Source: Modestobacter italicus
GTDB lineage: Bacteria; Actinomycetota; Actinomycetes; Mycobacteriales; Geodermatophilaceae
Reading direction: 5' to 3'
Length of the DNA: 64,000 nt
Assembly (NCBI RefSeq): GCF_019799965.1
Contig: NZ_JABGCJ010000004.1
Span: 124,001 to 188,000 of the forward strand
Of the stretch, positions 44,527 to 55,477 are shown piece by piece (the first letter of the stretch is position 1; each line of letters opens with the position of its first letter). The position numbers and the translations under genes are program-made. Below the pieces are notes generated by a model. That model was not told the DNA's origin. It saw nothing but the letters and a program-made list of their open reading frames with translations, and searched no databases.

Positions 44527-44643
44527 GACGAACCCCCTTCTCGGGGCGACGCCCTGCTGGCGTCGACCGGACGACGACGCTAACGGCCCGTGATCATCCC
44601 GGCATCAGGACGATCACGGTCCGCAATCAGCGGGCCGACGGCC

Positions 44644-45051
44644 TCAGGCCGCCAGCGTCGGGTCGCAGTCGCGCAGCAGCTGGGTGCAGCGTTCCTGCTC
44701 GTCCACCTCGCCGATCCGCTCCGCGGCCTTCGCCAGCACGGTGACGCAGCGCAGGAAACCGCGGTTGGGCGCGTGTGACCACGGCACCGGGCCGAAGCCC
44801 TTCCAGCCGTTGCGGCGCAGCGCGTCCAGGCCGCGGTGGTAGCCGGTGCGGGCGTAGGCGTAGGCCTCGATCGTGCGGCCGGCCTCCAGTGCCCCTTCGG
44901 CCAGCGCCGCCCAGGCGGCACTGGAGGTGGGGTGGGCGGCGGCCACCTCGGCCGGGTCGGCGCCGGCGGCGAGCGCGTCGTCGGCCTCGGGGATCCCGGG
45001 CAGCAGGGTCGCCGGCGGCTCGCCGAGCAGGTTGCGGTGTGCGTGGGTCAC
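44644..45051 (-). CDS. DUF3151 protein
   Basis: A 135-residue conserved actinobacterial protein containing LLGEPPATLLPG, AHPTSSAAWAALAEGAL and GYHRGLDALRRNGWKGFGPVPWSH, the DUF3151 core. TPR-like helices can be suspected in the middle (EGALEAGRTIEAYAYARTGY). It lies four bases after fba in the same direction, and in mycobacteria the homologue (Rv0360c) is also near fba, so it is probably co-transcribed with glycolytic aldolase. The function is unknown. Confidence 0.88.
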   Translation of the reverse strand: MTHAHRNLLGEPPATLLPGIPEADDALAAGADPAEVAAAHPTSSAAWAALAEGALEAGRTIEAYAYARTGYHRGLDALRRNGWKGFGPVPWSHAPNRGFLRCVTVLAKAAERIGEVDEQERCTQLLRDCDPTLAA

Positions 45052-45054
45052 GGC

Positions 45055-46089
45055 TCAGCCCGCCTGCGACTGACCGGCGGACAGCAGGTCCTCGCAGGCC
45101 TGCACGACGCGGTCGGCCATGTTGGCCTCGGCCAGCTTCATGTAGGTGCGCGGGTCGTAGGTCTTCTTCACGCCGACCTCGCCGTCCACCTTCAGCACGC
45201 CGTCGTAGTTGCTGAACATGTGGCCGGCGATGGCCCGGGTCAGCGCGTACTGGGTGTCGGTGTCGACGTTCATCTTCACCACGCCGTAGGAGATCGCCTC
45301 GCGGATGTCGGAGAGGTCCGAGCCCGAGCCGCCGTGGAAGACCAGGTTGAACGGCTTGGCCCCCTCGCCCAGGCCGAACTGCTCGGCGACGACGGCCTGC
45401 CCGCGCTCGAGCACGTCGGGGCGCAGCTTCACGTTGCCGGGCTTGTAGACCCCGTGCACGTTGCCGAAGGTGGCGGCCAGCAGGTAGACGCCCTTCTCTC
45501 CCAGGCCCAGTGCCTCCGCGGTGCGCACGAAGTCGCCGTCAGCGGTGTAGAGCTTCTCGTTGATCTCGTGGGCGACGCCGTCCTCCTCGCCGCCGACGAC
45601 ACCGATCTCCACCTCGAGCACGATCTTGGCGGCGGCGCACTTCTCGATGAGCTCCTGCGCGATGGACAGGTTCTCGGTGAGCTCGACAGCCGACCCGTCC
45701 CACATGTGCGACTGGAACAGCGGCGCCTGACCGGCGTCGACCCGGTCCTGGGACAGCGCGATCAGCGGGCGGACGTAGTCGTCCAGCTTGTCCTTGGGGC
45801 AGTGGTCGGTGTGCAGCGCGACGTTGACCGGGTAGCGCTCGGCGACCACGTGGGCGAACTCGGCGAGCGCGACCGCGCCGGTGACCATGTCCTTGACCCG
45901 GGTGCCGGAGCCGAACTCCGCCCCGCCGGTGGAGAACTGGATGATCCCGTCGCTGCCGGCGTCGGCGAAGCCACGCAGGGCGGCGTTGATCGTCTCGGAC
46001 GAGGTGCAGTTGATCGCCGGGTAGGCGAAGCCGCCCTCCTTCGCCCGGGTGATCATGTCGGCGTAGACCTCGGGGGTCGCGATGGGCAT
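45055..46089 (-). CDS. fba: Fructose-bisphosphate aldolase, class II
   Basis: Zinc-dependent aldolase that splits fructose-1,6-bisphosphate into two triose phosphates. The 344-residue protein starts MPIATPEVYADMI and has the zinc ligand block HTDHCPKDKLDDYV, the acidic EVEIGVVGGEEDGV and FHGGSGS phosphate-binding motifs of the class IIA type. ATG 46089 has AGGAG eight bases upstream; another in-frame start three codons earlier is less likely. DUF3151 follows. Class IIA is the usual enzyme of actinobacteria. Confidence 0.95.
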   Translation of the reverse strand: MPIATPEVYADMITRAKEGGFAYPAINCTSSETINAALRGFADAGSDGIIQFSTGGAEFGSGTRVKDMVTGAVALAEFAHVVAERYPVNVALHTDHCPKDKLDDYVRPLIALSQDRVDAGQAPLFQSHMWDGSAVELTENLSIAQELIEKCAAAKIVLEVEIGVVGGEEDGVAHEINEKLYTADGDFVRTAEALGLGEKGVYLLAATFGNVHGVYKPGNVKLRPDVLERGQAVVAEQFGLGEGAKPFNLVFHGGSGSDLSDIREAISYGVVKMNVDTDTQYALTRAIAGHMFSNYDGVLKVDGEVGVKKTYDPRTYMKLAEANMADRVVQACEDLLSAGQSQAG

Positions 46090-46164
46090 GCGGTGCACTC
46101 CTGATGTCGGGACCAGCGGCTCTGCTCGCCGCCAGTATCGCGCCGGGTGATCGTCGGTGGCGTG

Positions 46165-46180
46165 CCCGGGGCTCCCCGGG
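46165..46180. terminator. Short GC hairpin after the flavoprotein gene
   Basis: CCCGGGG (46165-46171) pairs with CCCCGGG (46174-46180); the formal CT loop would open by one or two pairs. It lies downstream of the minus-strand flavoprotein and 76 bases before fba, so it may separate their transcripts. Confidence 0.5.
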
Positions 46181-46198
46181 TGAGCCCGCGGGTGCCCC

Positions 46199-47548
46199 TC
46201 AGCCCTGCTCGGTGCGGCTGACGGCCCGGGCGGCGACCACGACCGGGTCGTAGGTGGGCGAGAACGGCGGGGCGTAGGACAGGTCGCTGCCGGCCAGCTC
46301 CTCGGCGGTCAACCCCGCCCAGATCGCGGTGGCCAGCACGTCGATCCGCTTGGCCGAGCCCGGCCCGCCGACCACCTGCGCGCCCAGCAGCTGACCGGAA
46401 CCGGCCTCCGTCACCAGCTTGACCGCGACATCCTCGGCACCCGGGTAGTAGCCGGCCCGGGTGGTGGCCTCGATGGTGTCGGTCCGGAAGGCGAACCCCG
46501 CCTCCTCGGCCTGGGTGGTGCACAGCCCGGTCCGGCCGATCTCCAGCTGCCCCACCTTGGTCACCGCGGTGCCCAGCACCCCGGCGAACCGGGCCGGCCG
46601 GCCGCCGATCACCGAGCCCGCGACCCGGCCCTGCTTGTTGGCGTGCGTGCCCAGCGCCACGTGCGCGACCTCGCCGGTGACCCGGTGGAAGGTCTGCGCG
46701 CAGTCGCCGGCGGCGAAGACCTCCGGATGGTCGCGGCAGCGCTGGCTGCGGTCGACGTCGACCGCCCCGGTCGGCCCGATCGCCAGCCCGGCGTCCGCGG
46801 CCAGCCGCACCTCCGGCCCCATGCCCAGCCCGAGGACGACGAGGTCGGCCTCGTACGAGCCGACGTCGGTGCGCACCCCGCACGCCCGCCCGGCCGCGTC
46901 CACCAGCACCTCGCGCACCGCCTGGTCGGTGTGCACGGCCATGCCCATCGCCACCATGCCGTCGCAGACCCGCCGGCCCATGTCGGCGTCCAGCAGCTGC
47001 ATCGGCAGCGGGTCGGCGAGCACGACGGTGACCTCCAGCCCGCGCCGCTGCAGGGCCTCGGCCATCTCCAGGCCGATGTAGCCACCGCCGAGCACCAGCC
47101 CCCGGCGGGCCCCGGCCGCGACCGCGGCCCGCACCGCCGCGCCGTCGTCCAGCCGGTGCACGCCGAACACCCCGTCGGCGTCCAGGCCGGGGATCGGCGG
47201 CCGGGTGGGCCGGCCGCCGGTGGCCACCACCAGCCGGTCGTAGCCCAGCCGCTCGCCGGCGGCGGTGACCACGACGCCGGCGTCCAGGTCGATCGCCTCC
47301 GCGCGGGTGCCGGTGCGCACGGTGATGCCGGCTGCGGCGAACTCCGCCGGGGTCCGGGCGATCAGGTCGCTGCGGTCGGCGACCTGGCCACCGACCCAGT
47401 AGGGGATGCCGCAGGCGGAGAAGGAGACGTCCTCCCCCTGCTCCAGGACGACGATCTCCAGGTCCTCGGCGGTCCGCAGCCGGCGGGCCTGCGCGGCGGC
47501 GGACATCCCGGCGGCGTCCCCGCCGACGACCAGCAGGCGTTCGCTCAT
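46199..47548 (-). CDS. FAD-dependent oxidoreductase, CoA-disulfide-reductase/NADH-oxidase-like
   Basis: A 449-residue two-dinucleotide-fold flavoprotein. FAD site: VVGGDAAGMSAA at the N-terminus (a G-G-x-A variant of the GxGxxG). The redox-active Cys is in SFSACGIPYW (Cys46), as in CoA-disulfide reductases and NADH oxidases. The NAD fold is GLVLGGGYIGLEMAEAL. FAD-side motif FAAGDCAQ and C-terminal dimerisation domain (about 330-449) complete it. Mycothiol rather than CoA is the main thiol in this group of bacteria, so the true substrate may be a persulfide, CoA disulfide or oxygen. It is 20 bases downstream of the GlcD-like gene and may be in its operon. Confidence 0.85.
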   Translation of the reverse strand: MSERLLVVGGDAAGMSAAAQARRLRTAEDLEIVVLEQGEDVSFSACGIPYWVGGQVADRSDLIARTPAEFAAAGITVRTGTRAEAIDLDAGVVVTAAGERLGYDRLVVATGGRPTRPPIPGLDADGVFGVHRLDDGAAVRAAVAAGARRGLVLGGGYIGLEMAEALQRRGLEVTVVLADPLPMQLLDADMGRRVCDGMVAMGMAVHTDQAVREVLVDAAGRACGVRTDVGSYEADLVVLGLGMGPEVRLAADAGLAIGPTGAVDVDRSQRCRDHPEVFAAGDCAQTFHRVTGEVAHVALGTHANKQGRVAGSVIGGRPARFAGVLGTAVTKVGQLEIGRTGLCTTQAEEAGFAFRTDTIEATTRAGYYPGAEDVAVKLVTEAGSGQLLGAQVVGGPGSAKRIDVLATAIWAGLTAEELAGSDLSYAPPFSPTYDPVVVAARAVSRTEQG

Positions 47549-47568
47549 GCCCGCCACCCTGCCACCGC

Positions 47569-49005
47569 TCAGGCCCGGGGCAACCGGCCGACGGCAGCGA
47601 GGTCTGCGACCGCGGCCCGGCGGAACACCTTGCCGGGGTTGAGGATGCCGGCCGGGTCGAGCGCGTCCTTGATCGCCTGGTGCACCGACAGCGACACCGG
47701 GCCGATCTCGCGTTCCAGCCAGTCGGCCTTGAGCGTGCCGACGCCGTGCTCCCCGGTGATCGTGCCGCCGAGGGACAGGCCGAGCTCGAGGATGGCGTCG
47801 AAGGCGGCGAACGCCCGGGTGCGCTGGTCGGGGTCGGCGCCGTCGAAGACGACGGTCGGGTGCATGTTGCCGTCCCCGGCGTGCCCGACGACCCCCACCA
47901 CCAGGCCGGCGGTGGCGGCGATGGCGTCGCAGCCGTCGATGAAGGTGGCCACCTGGGACCGGGGCACGGCGACGTCGTCGAGCAGGAGGCTGCTGCCCAG
48001 CCGCTCCAGCGCCGGCAGCGCCATCCGCCGGGCGGTCATCAGCAGGTCGCCCTCGGCGGGGTCGTCCGTGGAGTGCACGAAGTCCGCCCCCGCTGCCTCG
48101 CACAGCCGGGTCAGCGCGGCGATCTCCGCCGCGGCGACCTCGCCGCCGCTGTCGGACTGGGCCAGCAGCAGCGCGGCGGCGTCCCGGTCCAGGTCGGCCT
48201 TCATCAGGTCGTCGACGGCGCGGATGCAGGTGCGGTCCATCACCTCGAGCATGCTGGGCACCAGCCCGCTGGTGACCACCTGCTCGACGACCTGCCCGGT
48301 CCGGGCGCTGGTGCCGAAGCTGGCGACCAGCGTGACCGGCGGCTGCGGAGCCGGGCGCAGCGCCAGCGTCGCCTCGGTGATCACCCCGAGGGTGCCCTCG
48401 GAGCCGACGAACAGCCGGGCCAGGTCGTAGCCGGCCACACCCTTGACGGTGCGCCGCCCGGTGCGCAGCACCCGGCCGTCGGCGAGCACGACCTCCAGGC
48501 CGAGCACGTAGTCGGTGGTGACCCCGTACTTGACGCAGCACAGTCCGCCGGAGTTCATCGCCAGGTTGCCGCCGAGGGTGCACCAGTCGTAGCTGGCCGG
48601 GTCCGGCGGGTAGAACAGCCCGTGCCCGCGGACGGCGTCGCGCAGGGTCTTGTTGACCACGCCGGGCTGGACGACGGCGAGCCGGTCGGCCGCGGACACC
48701 TCCAGGACGGCGTCCATCCGGGTGAGGGCCAGGGTGATGCACCCGTCGACGGCGTTGGCCGCGCCGACCAGCCCGGAGCCGGCCCCACGCGGCACCACCG
48801 GGACGCCGTGCCGGTCGGCCAGCCGCAGCACGGCCGAGACCTCCTCGGTGCTGCGCGGCAGCGCCACCGCGGCCGGGAGCCCCGCCTCGGCGAGCATCGC
48901 CTGGTCCCGGGCGTAGGCGGCGGTGACGTCGGGGTCGGTGAGCACGCTGTCCGGCCCCAGTGCGTCCTGGAGCTCGCGGACCCACGTCGTCGTGAGGGCG
49001 GTCAC
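47569..49005 (-). CDS. FAD-binding oxidase, GlcD / D-lactate dehydrogenase-like
   Basis: A 478-residue flavoprotein of the vanillyl-alcohol-oxidase fold that oxidises a 2-hydroxy acid such as glycolate or D-lactate. The PP-loop PRGAGSGLVGAANA and GGNLAMNSGG and VGSEGTLGVITEATL are the FAD-binding signatures, and the C-terminal substrate cap ends with the catalytic-type HGVGTLKADWLE. GlcE and GlcF genes are absent, so it may work alone with a quinone or in a different complex. ATG 49005 is the start, with no strong ribosome binding site. It is followed at 20 bases by the CoA-disulfide-reductase-like gene. Confidence 0.87.
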   Translation of the reverse strand: MTALTTTWVRELQDALGPDSVLTDPDVTAAYARDQAMLAEAGLPAAVALPRSTEEVSAVLRLADRHGVPVVPRGAGSGLVGAANAVDGCITLALTRMDAVLEVSAADRLAVVQPGVVNKTLRDAVRGHGLFYPPDPASYDWCTLGGNLAMNSGGLCCVKYGVTTDYVLGLEVVLADGRVLRTGRRTVKGVAGYDLARLFVGSEGTLGVITEATLALRPAPQPPVTLVASFGTSARTGQVVEQVVTSGLVPSMLEVMDRTCIRAVDDLMKADLDRDAAALLLAQSDSGGEVAAAEIAALTRLCEAAGADFVHSTDDPAEGDLLMTARRMALPALERLGSSLLLDDVAVPRSQVATFIDGCDAIAATAGLVVGVVGHAGDGNMHPTVVFDGADPDQRTRAFAAFDAILELGLSLGGTITGEHGVGTLKADWLEREIGPVSLSVHQAIKDALDPAGILNPGKVFRRAAVADLAAVGRLPRA

Positions 49006-49072
49006 GCCGCCACGGTACGTCCCGGGCGGACCGCCGGTGGCGCCCCCGTGCGGAGCGGCGCGGCGGCCTCGA

Positions 49073-49630
49073 TCAGGAGAGGCCGAGGTCGGCCAGGTCG
49101 AACGCCGCCCGGTACTCCAGGCCGGCGGCCTCCACCGCCGCCCGGGCGCCGCGGTCGACGATGACCGCCACCGCGACGACCTCGGCCCCGGCCTCCTGGA
49201 GCGCCTCGACCGCGGTCAGCGGGCTGCCGCCGGTGGTGGAGACGTCCTCGACGACCAGCACCGCGCGCCCGGCGACGTCCGGCCCCTCGATCCGCCGCTG
49301 CATCCCGTGCGCCTTCATCTGCTTGCGCACCACGCAGGCGTCCAGGAAGCCCTCCCCGGCGGAGGCGGCGTGCAGCATCGCGGTGGCGACCGGGTCGGCG
49401 CCCAGGGTGAGCCCGCCGACCACGTCGTAGCGCAGGTCACCGGTGAGCTGGCGCATCACCCGGCCGACCAGCGGGGCCGCCTCGTGGTGCAGCGTCACCC
49501 GGCGCAGGTCGATGTACCAGTCGGCCTCCTGGCCGGAGGACAGCGTCACCTTCCCGTGCACCACGGCGAGGTCGACGATGAGCTCGAGCAGCCGGTCGCG
49601 GTCGGGGTGGGCCGGGGCGGGGACGTCCAT
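49073..49630 (-). CDS. pyrE: Orotate phosphoribosyltransferase
   Basis: Transfers the PRPP ribose-phosphate to orotate in pyrimidine synthesis. The 185-residue protein has the PRPP loop AVLVVEDVSTTGGSPL, GGLTLGADPVATA and the flexible-loop sequence VRKQMKAHGMQRRIEG. ATG 49630 is preferred to a GTG at 49639, because AGGG sits eight bases before the former. In mycobacteria pyrE also lies near clpB. Other pyrimidine genes are not in the window. Confidence 0.95.
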   Translation of the reverse strand: MDVPAPAHPDRDRLLELIVDLAVVHGKVTLSSGQEADWYIDLRRVTLHHEAAPLVGRVMRQLTGDLRYDVVGGLTLGADPVATAMLHAASAGEGFLDACVVRKQMKAHGMQRRIEGPDVAGRAVLVVEDVSTTGGSPLTAVEALQEAGAEVVAVAVIVDRGARAAVEAAGLEYRAAFDLADLGLS

Positions 49631-49690
49631 GCCGGGCACCCTACTGAGCCCGCGTGGGCCCGGTCCGCGGCCCGGGAGCCCGGCGGGCGC

Positions 49691-50386
49691 TCAGCCGACG
49701 GGGGCGAGCACCTGGTCGACGACGTAGACGGTCGCGTTCGCCGTCGGCACGTTGCCGCAGACGACCGTCGCCGGCGCCGCCCCGGCCACGGTCTGCTCCG
49801 CGGAGACGCTGGGGGCGTCGGCCGGCCCGGCGACGGTCACCCGGTCGCCGGCGAGGGTGGTGTGCTCACCGGCGAGCTCGTCGGGGGCCAGCCGGCCCGG
49901 GAGGACGTGGTGGGTGAGCAGCGCGGTCAGCCGGGGCACGTCGGCCAGCAGGGCCGGGAGCGCCTCGGGCCCCAGCGCGTCGAAGGCGGCGTTGGTCGGC
50001 GCCAGCACGGTGACGTCCTCGCGGGTGTTGACCACGTCGACCAGGTTGGCGGTCAGCACCGCCGAGGTGAGGGTGCTGAGCTCCGGCACCGCCCCGGCAG
50101 CCGTGCCCACCGGGGTGGTGGCCAGGGCGGCCAGGCTCGCGGGCCCCTCGGCCGGGAAGAGCCCGCAACCGGGCCCGATCGGACCGGTCACGGCCGGGGC
50201 GCTGCTCGGCGCGGTGCTGCTGGCCTGGCCCGCGGCCGTGCTGCTGCCTGCGGCGGCGTCGCCGCCCTCGGCGTCGGAGCTGCAGGCACCCAGCCCGCCG
50301 AGCAGCAGGGGCACCGCCAGCAGCGGGGCCAGCCGGGCGGCGCCGGGCCGGGAGAGCAGGCGGGGTCGGGACCGGGGGGCCTTCAC
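49691..50386 (-). CDS. Fasciclin-domain lipoprotein (MPT83-like)
   Basis: A 231-residue secreted lipoprotein. Signal sequence with lipobox LGAC (Cys35), then a Ser/Ala-rich linker to about residue 65. A FAS1 domain follows with DVTVLAPTNAAFDALG (H1-type motif), LLTHHVLPGRL and the closing ATVYVVDQVLAP. Such single-FAS1 proteins act in adhesion or immune-visible surface roles in mycobacteria (MPT70/MPT83). GTG 50386 is supported by AGGAG nine bases upstream. It is divergent from the membrane protein gene at 50534. Confidence 0.88.
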   Translation of the reverse strand: MKAPRSRPRLLSRPGAARLAPLLAVPLLLGGLGACSSDAEGGDAAAGSSTAAGQASSTAPSSAPAVTGPIGPGCGLFPAEGPASLAALATTPVGTAAGAVPELSTLTSAVLTANLVDVVNTREDVTVLAPTNAAFDALGPEALPALLADVPRLTALLTHHVLPGRLAPDELAGEHTTLAGDRVTVAGPADAPSVSAEQTVAGAAPATVVCGNVPTANATVYVVDQVLAPVG

Positions 50387-50533
50387 GGTGGGGTGCTCCT
50401 GCTCGTCGGGACGACGCCGCCGGGGTGCGGCGGCCGGGTGTGCTGACCGTCGAGCATGGCAGCTGGGCCGGCCCGCCACGCGGTGCCGCCCCGGCACCGG
50501 CCGCGCGCCGCACCGGCGTGCCAGGCTGGGCGG

Positions 50534-51019
50534 GTGAGCGCCCGTCCGTCGTCCCCCGGTCCGCTCGGCCCGGACCAGAGCCGCCCGGGGATGCCGTTGT
50601 CGGCGCGGATGTCGGTGGGCCTGCTCGTCGGGCTGGCCGTGCTGCTGCTGCTCAACGGGCTCTTCACGCTGCTGGCCCGGGACGCCGTGGTCGACGCCTT
50701 CGTGCGCGCCCAGCCCGACTCGCCGCGGTCGGACGCCGAGCGGATCGTGCTCATCACCCTCGTGCAGGCAGCGGTCTTCGGAGGGCTGGCTGCCGTCTCG
50801 GCGGCCGGGCTGGCCCGGCGGCACAACTGGGCACGGTGGGCCGGGCTCGCGACGAGCGCGGCGCTCGGGCTGGTCACGCTCGCGGCGACCTTCCTGGCCG
50901 GTGGCGTCGCCGTCTCCACCTTGTTGCTGCTGGTGCTGTGCGCGGCGGCCGTGGCCAGCCTCGCCGCCCGCACCACGGCTGCGTGGACCGCTGGTCCACG
51001 CAGCCGCGGCTCGGACTGA
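50534..51019 (+). CDS. Four-helix membrane protein, unknown
   Basis: A 161-residue protein with four predicted transmembrane helices (about 25-48, 72-95, 100-120 and 125-145) and charged loops. The start is uncertain: GTG 50534 gives a sensible N-terminus (VSARPSSPG) but has only a weak GGGCGG before it. Its last codons are inside a perfect 14-bp stem-loop. It converges on the Gly-Tyr-Gln repeat protein gene with six bases between stops. It resembles short DUF-type actinobacterial membrane proteins but I cannot name a family. Confidence 0.7.
   Translation: MSARPSSPGPLGPDQSRPGMPLSARMSVGLLVGLAVLLLLNGLFTLLARDAVVDAFVRAQPDSPRSDAERIVLITLVQAAVFGGLAAVSAAGLARRHNWARWAGLATSAALGLVTLAATFLAGGVAVSTLLLLVLCAAAVASLAARTTAAWTAGPRSRGSD
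50976..51006. terminator. 14-bp stem-loop inside a coding end
   Basis: CGGCTGCGTGGACC (50976-50989) and GGTCCACGCAGCCG (50993-51006) are perfectly complementary with a GCT loop. The structure lies within the last 15 codons of the membrane protein gene and directly faces the end of the convergent gene, so it can serve both transcripts while being translated on one. Confidence 0.75.
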
Positions 51020-51025
51020 CCCGGC

Positions 51026-51718
51026 TCAGAACCGGTTGCGCCGCTGGCTCTCGGCCTTGTACCAGTCGCTGGAGGGCTTGAGCGCCAGCAGCACGATGCC
51101 GGCGATGACCAGCAGCAGCTGGACCACGCCGAGGAAGCCCAGGGCCGAGGCGCCGAGCAGGCTGAAGAGCACGTTGAGGCCGCCGAGCACGAAGAGCACG
51201 ATGCGCGCCCAGTTGTGGCCCTTCCAGGCGAACCAGAGCACGAGCAGGAAGGCGGCCGTGATGACCAGGCCGATGACCGCGCCGATGGTGATCACCGCGG
51301 ACACCTCGTCCCGGCTGAGCCCCTGGTCGAGCGCGGCGTCGTCGATGTAGGAGTCCAGGTCGGCGAAGGTGAGGATCGAGCCGATCAGCCCGAGCACCGT
51401 GTTCGCCAGGAAGGCGCCGATGCCGGCCTTGACCGTGGTCGGCCGCTCCGTCGGGGCGCTCGGGGCGCCGCCGTACTGGGCGCCCGGCGCGGCGGGGTAG
51501 TCGTACTGGCCCGGCTGGCCCGGGGTGCCCTGGCCGTAGCCGGGCTGCTGCCCGTACCCCGGCTGCTGGCCATAGCCGGGCTGCTGCCCGTACCCCGGCT
51601 GCTGCCCGTACCCCGGCTGCTGCCCGTACCCCGGCTGCTGGCCGTAACCGGGCTGCTGGCCATAGGGGGGCTGCTGGCCGGACCCGCCCTGCTGGGGGTC
51701 CTGCGGTCCTGACGTCAT
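51026..51718 (-). CDS. Gly-Tyr-Gln-Gln-Pro repeat membrane protein
   Basis: A 230-residue protein with a cytoplasmic, unstructured N-terminus of about 90 residues containing a tandem array of GYGQQP units, then four membrane helices (about 98-118, 140-165, 170-192 and 195-215). N-terminal PGY/Q-rich tails on small membrane proteins are common in actinobacteria and often promote clustering or protein-protein contact. ATG 51718 has GAGGAG five bases upstream. The C-terminal end [10 protein letters not shown] is basic. The function is unknown. Confidence 0.82.
   Translation of the reverse strand: MTSGPQDPQQGGSGQQPPYGQQPGYGQQPGYGQQPGYGQQPGYGQQPGYGQQPGYGQQPGYGQGTPGQPGQYDYPAAPGAQYGGAPSAPTERPTTVKAGIGAFLANTVLGLIGSILTFADLDSYIDDAALDQGLSRDEVSAVITIGAVIGLVITAAFLLVLWFAWKGHNWARIVLFVLGGLNVLFSLLGASALGFLGVVQLLLVIAGIVLLALKPSSDWYKAESQRRNRF
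51532..51668. repeat. 18-base tandem repeats encoding GYGQQP
   Basis: On the minus strand the bases encode PYGQQP followed by six GYGQQP units and a partial seventh. The units differ from each other mainly at third codon positions (for example TAC or TAT for Tyr), so the protein repeat is more uniform than the DNA. It is an internal coding repeat, not a CRISPR or microsatellite element. Confidence 0.9.
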
Positions 51719-51869
51719 GACGGCTCCTCGGGTGACCTTCGCGTGCGACTGCCGGTGATCATGGCGCATCCCGGCGCTCCCGGCACCGGAACAGCTGCCT
51801 CGCCGCACCGGCCGGCCCCGACACGGTGCGTGCCCGCCGCCCGCGGCAGCGGGCGGCGGGCACGGTGCC

Positions 51870-54542
<2,673 letters not shown>

Positions 54543-54627
54543 GGTCGGTGCGGGTGTCCTCTCTGGCGACTGGCGACGTGCCACTGCGGGGCGCGACGGG
54601 GGACGTCTCGATGGGTGCAACGGAGCG

Positions 54628-54654
54628 GGAGTTGAGTCTGTTCCGCTCAACTCC
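54628..54654. promoter_or_regulatory. HAIR-like element (HspR operator) between clpB and ohrR
   Basis: GGAGTTGAG (54628-54636) and CTCAACTCC (54646-54654) are perfect inverted arms with a nine-base spacer. In HAIR terms the core is TTGAGT-N7-GCTCAA, against the consensus CTTGAGT-N7-ACTCAAG, which matches eleven of the twelve core bases. HspR binds HAIR elements to repress clpB and dnaK in actinobacteria. The site is about 100 bases upstream of clpB and 115 bases upstream of ohrR. Confidence 0.65.
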
Positions 54655-54768
54655 GGACGTCCAGTCCACCGCCGCCCACCACTGCGGGAACGATTGCAGT
54701 GCACAACTCACTGTCCGAGACGGAGAACACGGCGGTCTACGGCCGGGTGGCGTCCTACTGTGGGGCCC

Positions 54769-55230
54769 ATGACGGACACCCCGTCGCCGAGCGTGGCACT
54801 CGACGACCAGCTCTGCTTCGCCCTGTACGCCGCCTCCCGGGCCGTCACGGCCCGCTACCGGCCGATGCTGGACGAGCTCGGCGTGACCTATCCCCAGTAC
54901 CTGGTGCTGATGCTGTTGTGGGAGGAGGACGGCCAGACCGTCGGGCAGCTCGGCTCCCGCCTGGCGCTGGACTCCGGCACCCTCTCCCCGCTGCTCAAGC
55001 GGCTCACCACCGCCGGGCTGGTCACCCGGCACCGCCGGGCCGACGACGAGCGCTCGGTCTCCGTCCGGCTCACCGACGCGGGCCGCGCCCTGGAGGGCCC
55101 GGCGTGCTCGATCTCGAGCCAGATGATCGACGCCCTCGCGCTGGACCAGCAGCAGTTCGACGCGCTCAAGGACACGCTGCGGCAGATCACCGCACGGGTC
55201 TCCGACGCCCGCGTCGACGCCCCCGCCTGA
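54769..55230 (+). CDS. ohrR: OhrR-type MarR peroxide sensor
   Basis: A 153-residue MarR-family repressor that senses organic peroxides. The reactive Cys16 is in [15 protein letters not shown], aligning with the OhrR Cys and with the conserved Tyr pair (ALY, and [11 protein letters not shown]). The winged helix contains [23 protein letters not shown] and DDERSV. Start ATG 54769 lacks a clear ribosome binding site (TGGGGCCC). It lies 247 bases upstream of an OsmC gene in the same direction and is divergent from clpB. Confidence 0.92.
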   Translation: MTDTPSPSVALDDQLCFALYAASRAVTARYRPMLDELGVTYPQYLVLMLLWEEDGQTVGQLGSRLALDSGTLSPLLKRLTTAGLVTRHRRADDERSVSVRLTDAGRALEGPACSISSQMIDALALDQQQFDALKDTLRQITARVSDARVDAPA

Positions 55231-55477
55231 CCGAGTCCACCTCCGCGGGTCCAGGGCCGACCCCGGGACCCGGCCCGACCGCCTGCCCTCGGGCGGGCGC
55301 TGACGCCTGCCCGCACGCCTGCGGCGAGGCGTCGCACGGGCGCCCGGAGGCCCGCCCGGAGGCCGCAGTCCCCGGGTGGCGGGAACAGCGCCGTCCCGGT
55401 GAGGTTGTCTGGGACAGCACAGGTGACCGGCCGGAGCGCAGCCCGCGCCCGGAGGTCACCCCCGAAGAGGAGGTCCG

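Noticed and set aside
51532-51668. Regular 18-base repeats as a possible CRISPR array
   Set aside because: The repeats are contiguous without spacers, vary at third codon positions and lie in an open frame encoding GYGQQP.
54670-54720. An OhrR operator near the ohrR start
   Set aside because: An ATTGCAGTGCACAACT stretch is vaguely palindromic, but it does not match the AT-rich OhrR box well enough to call.
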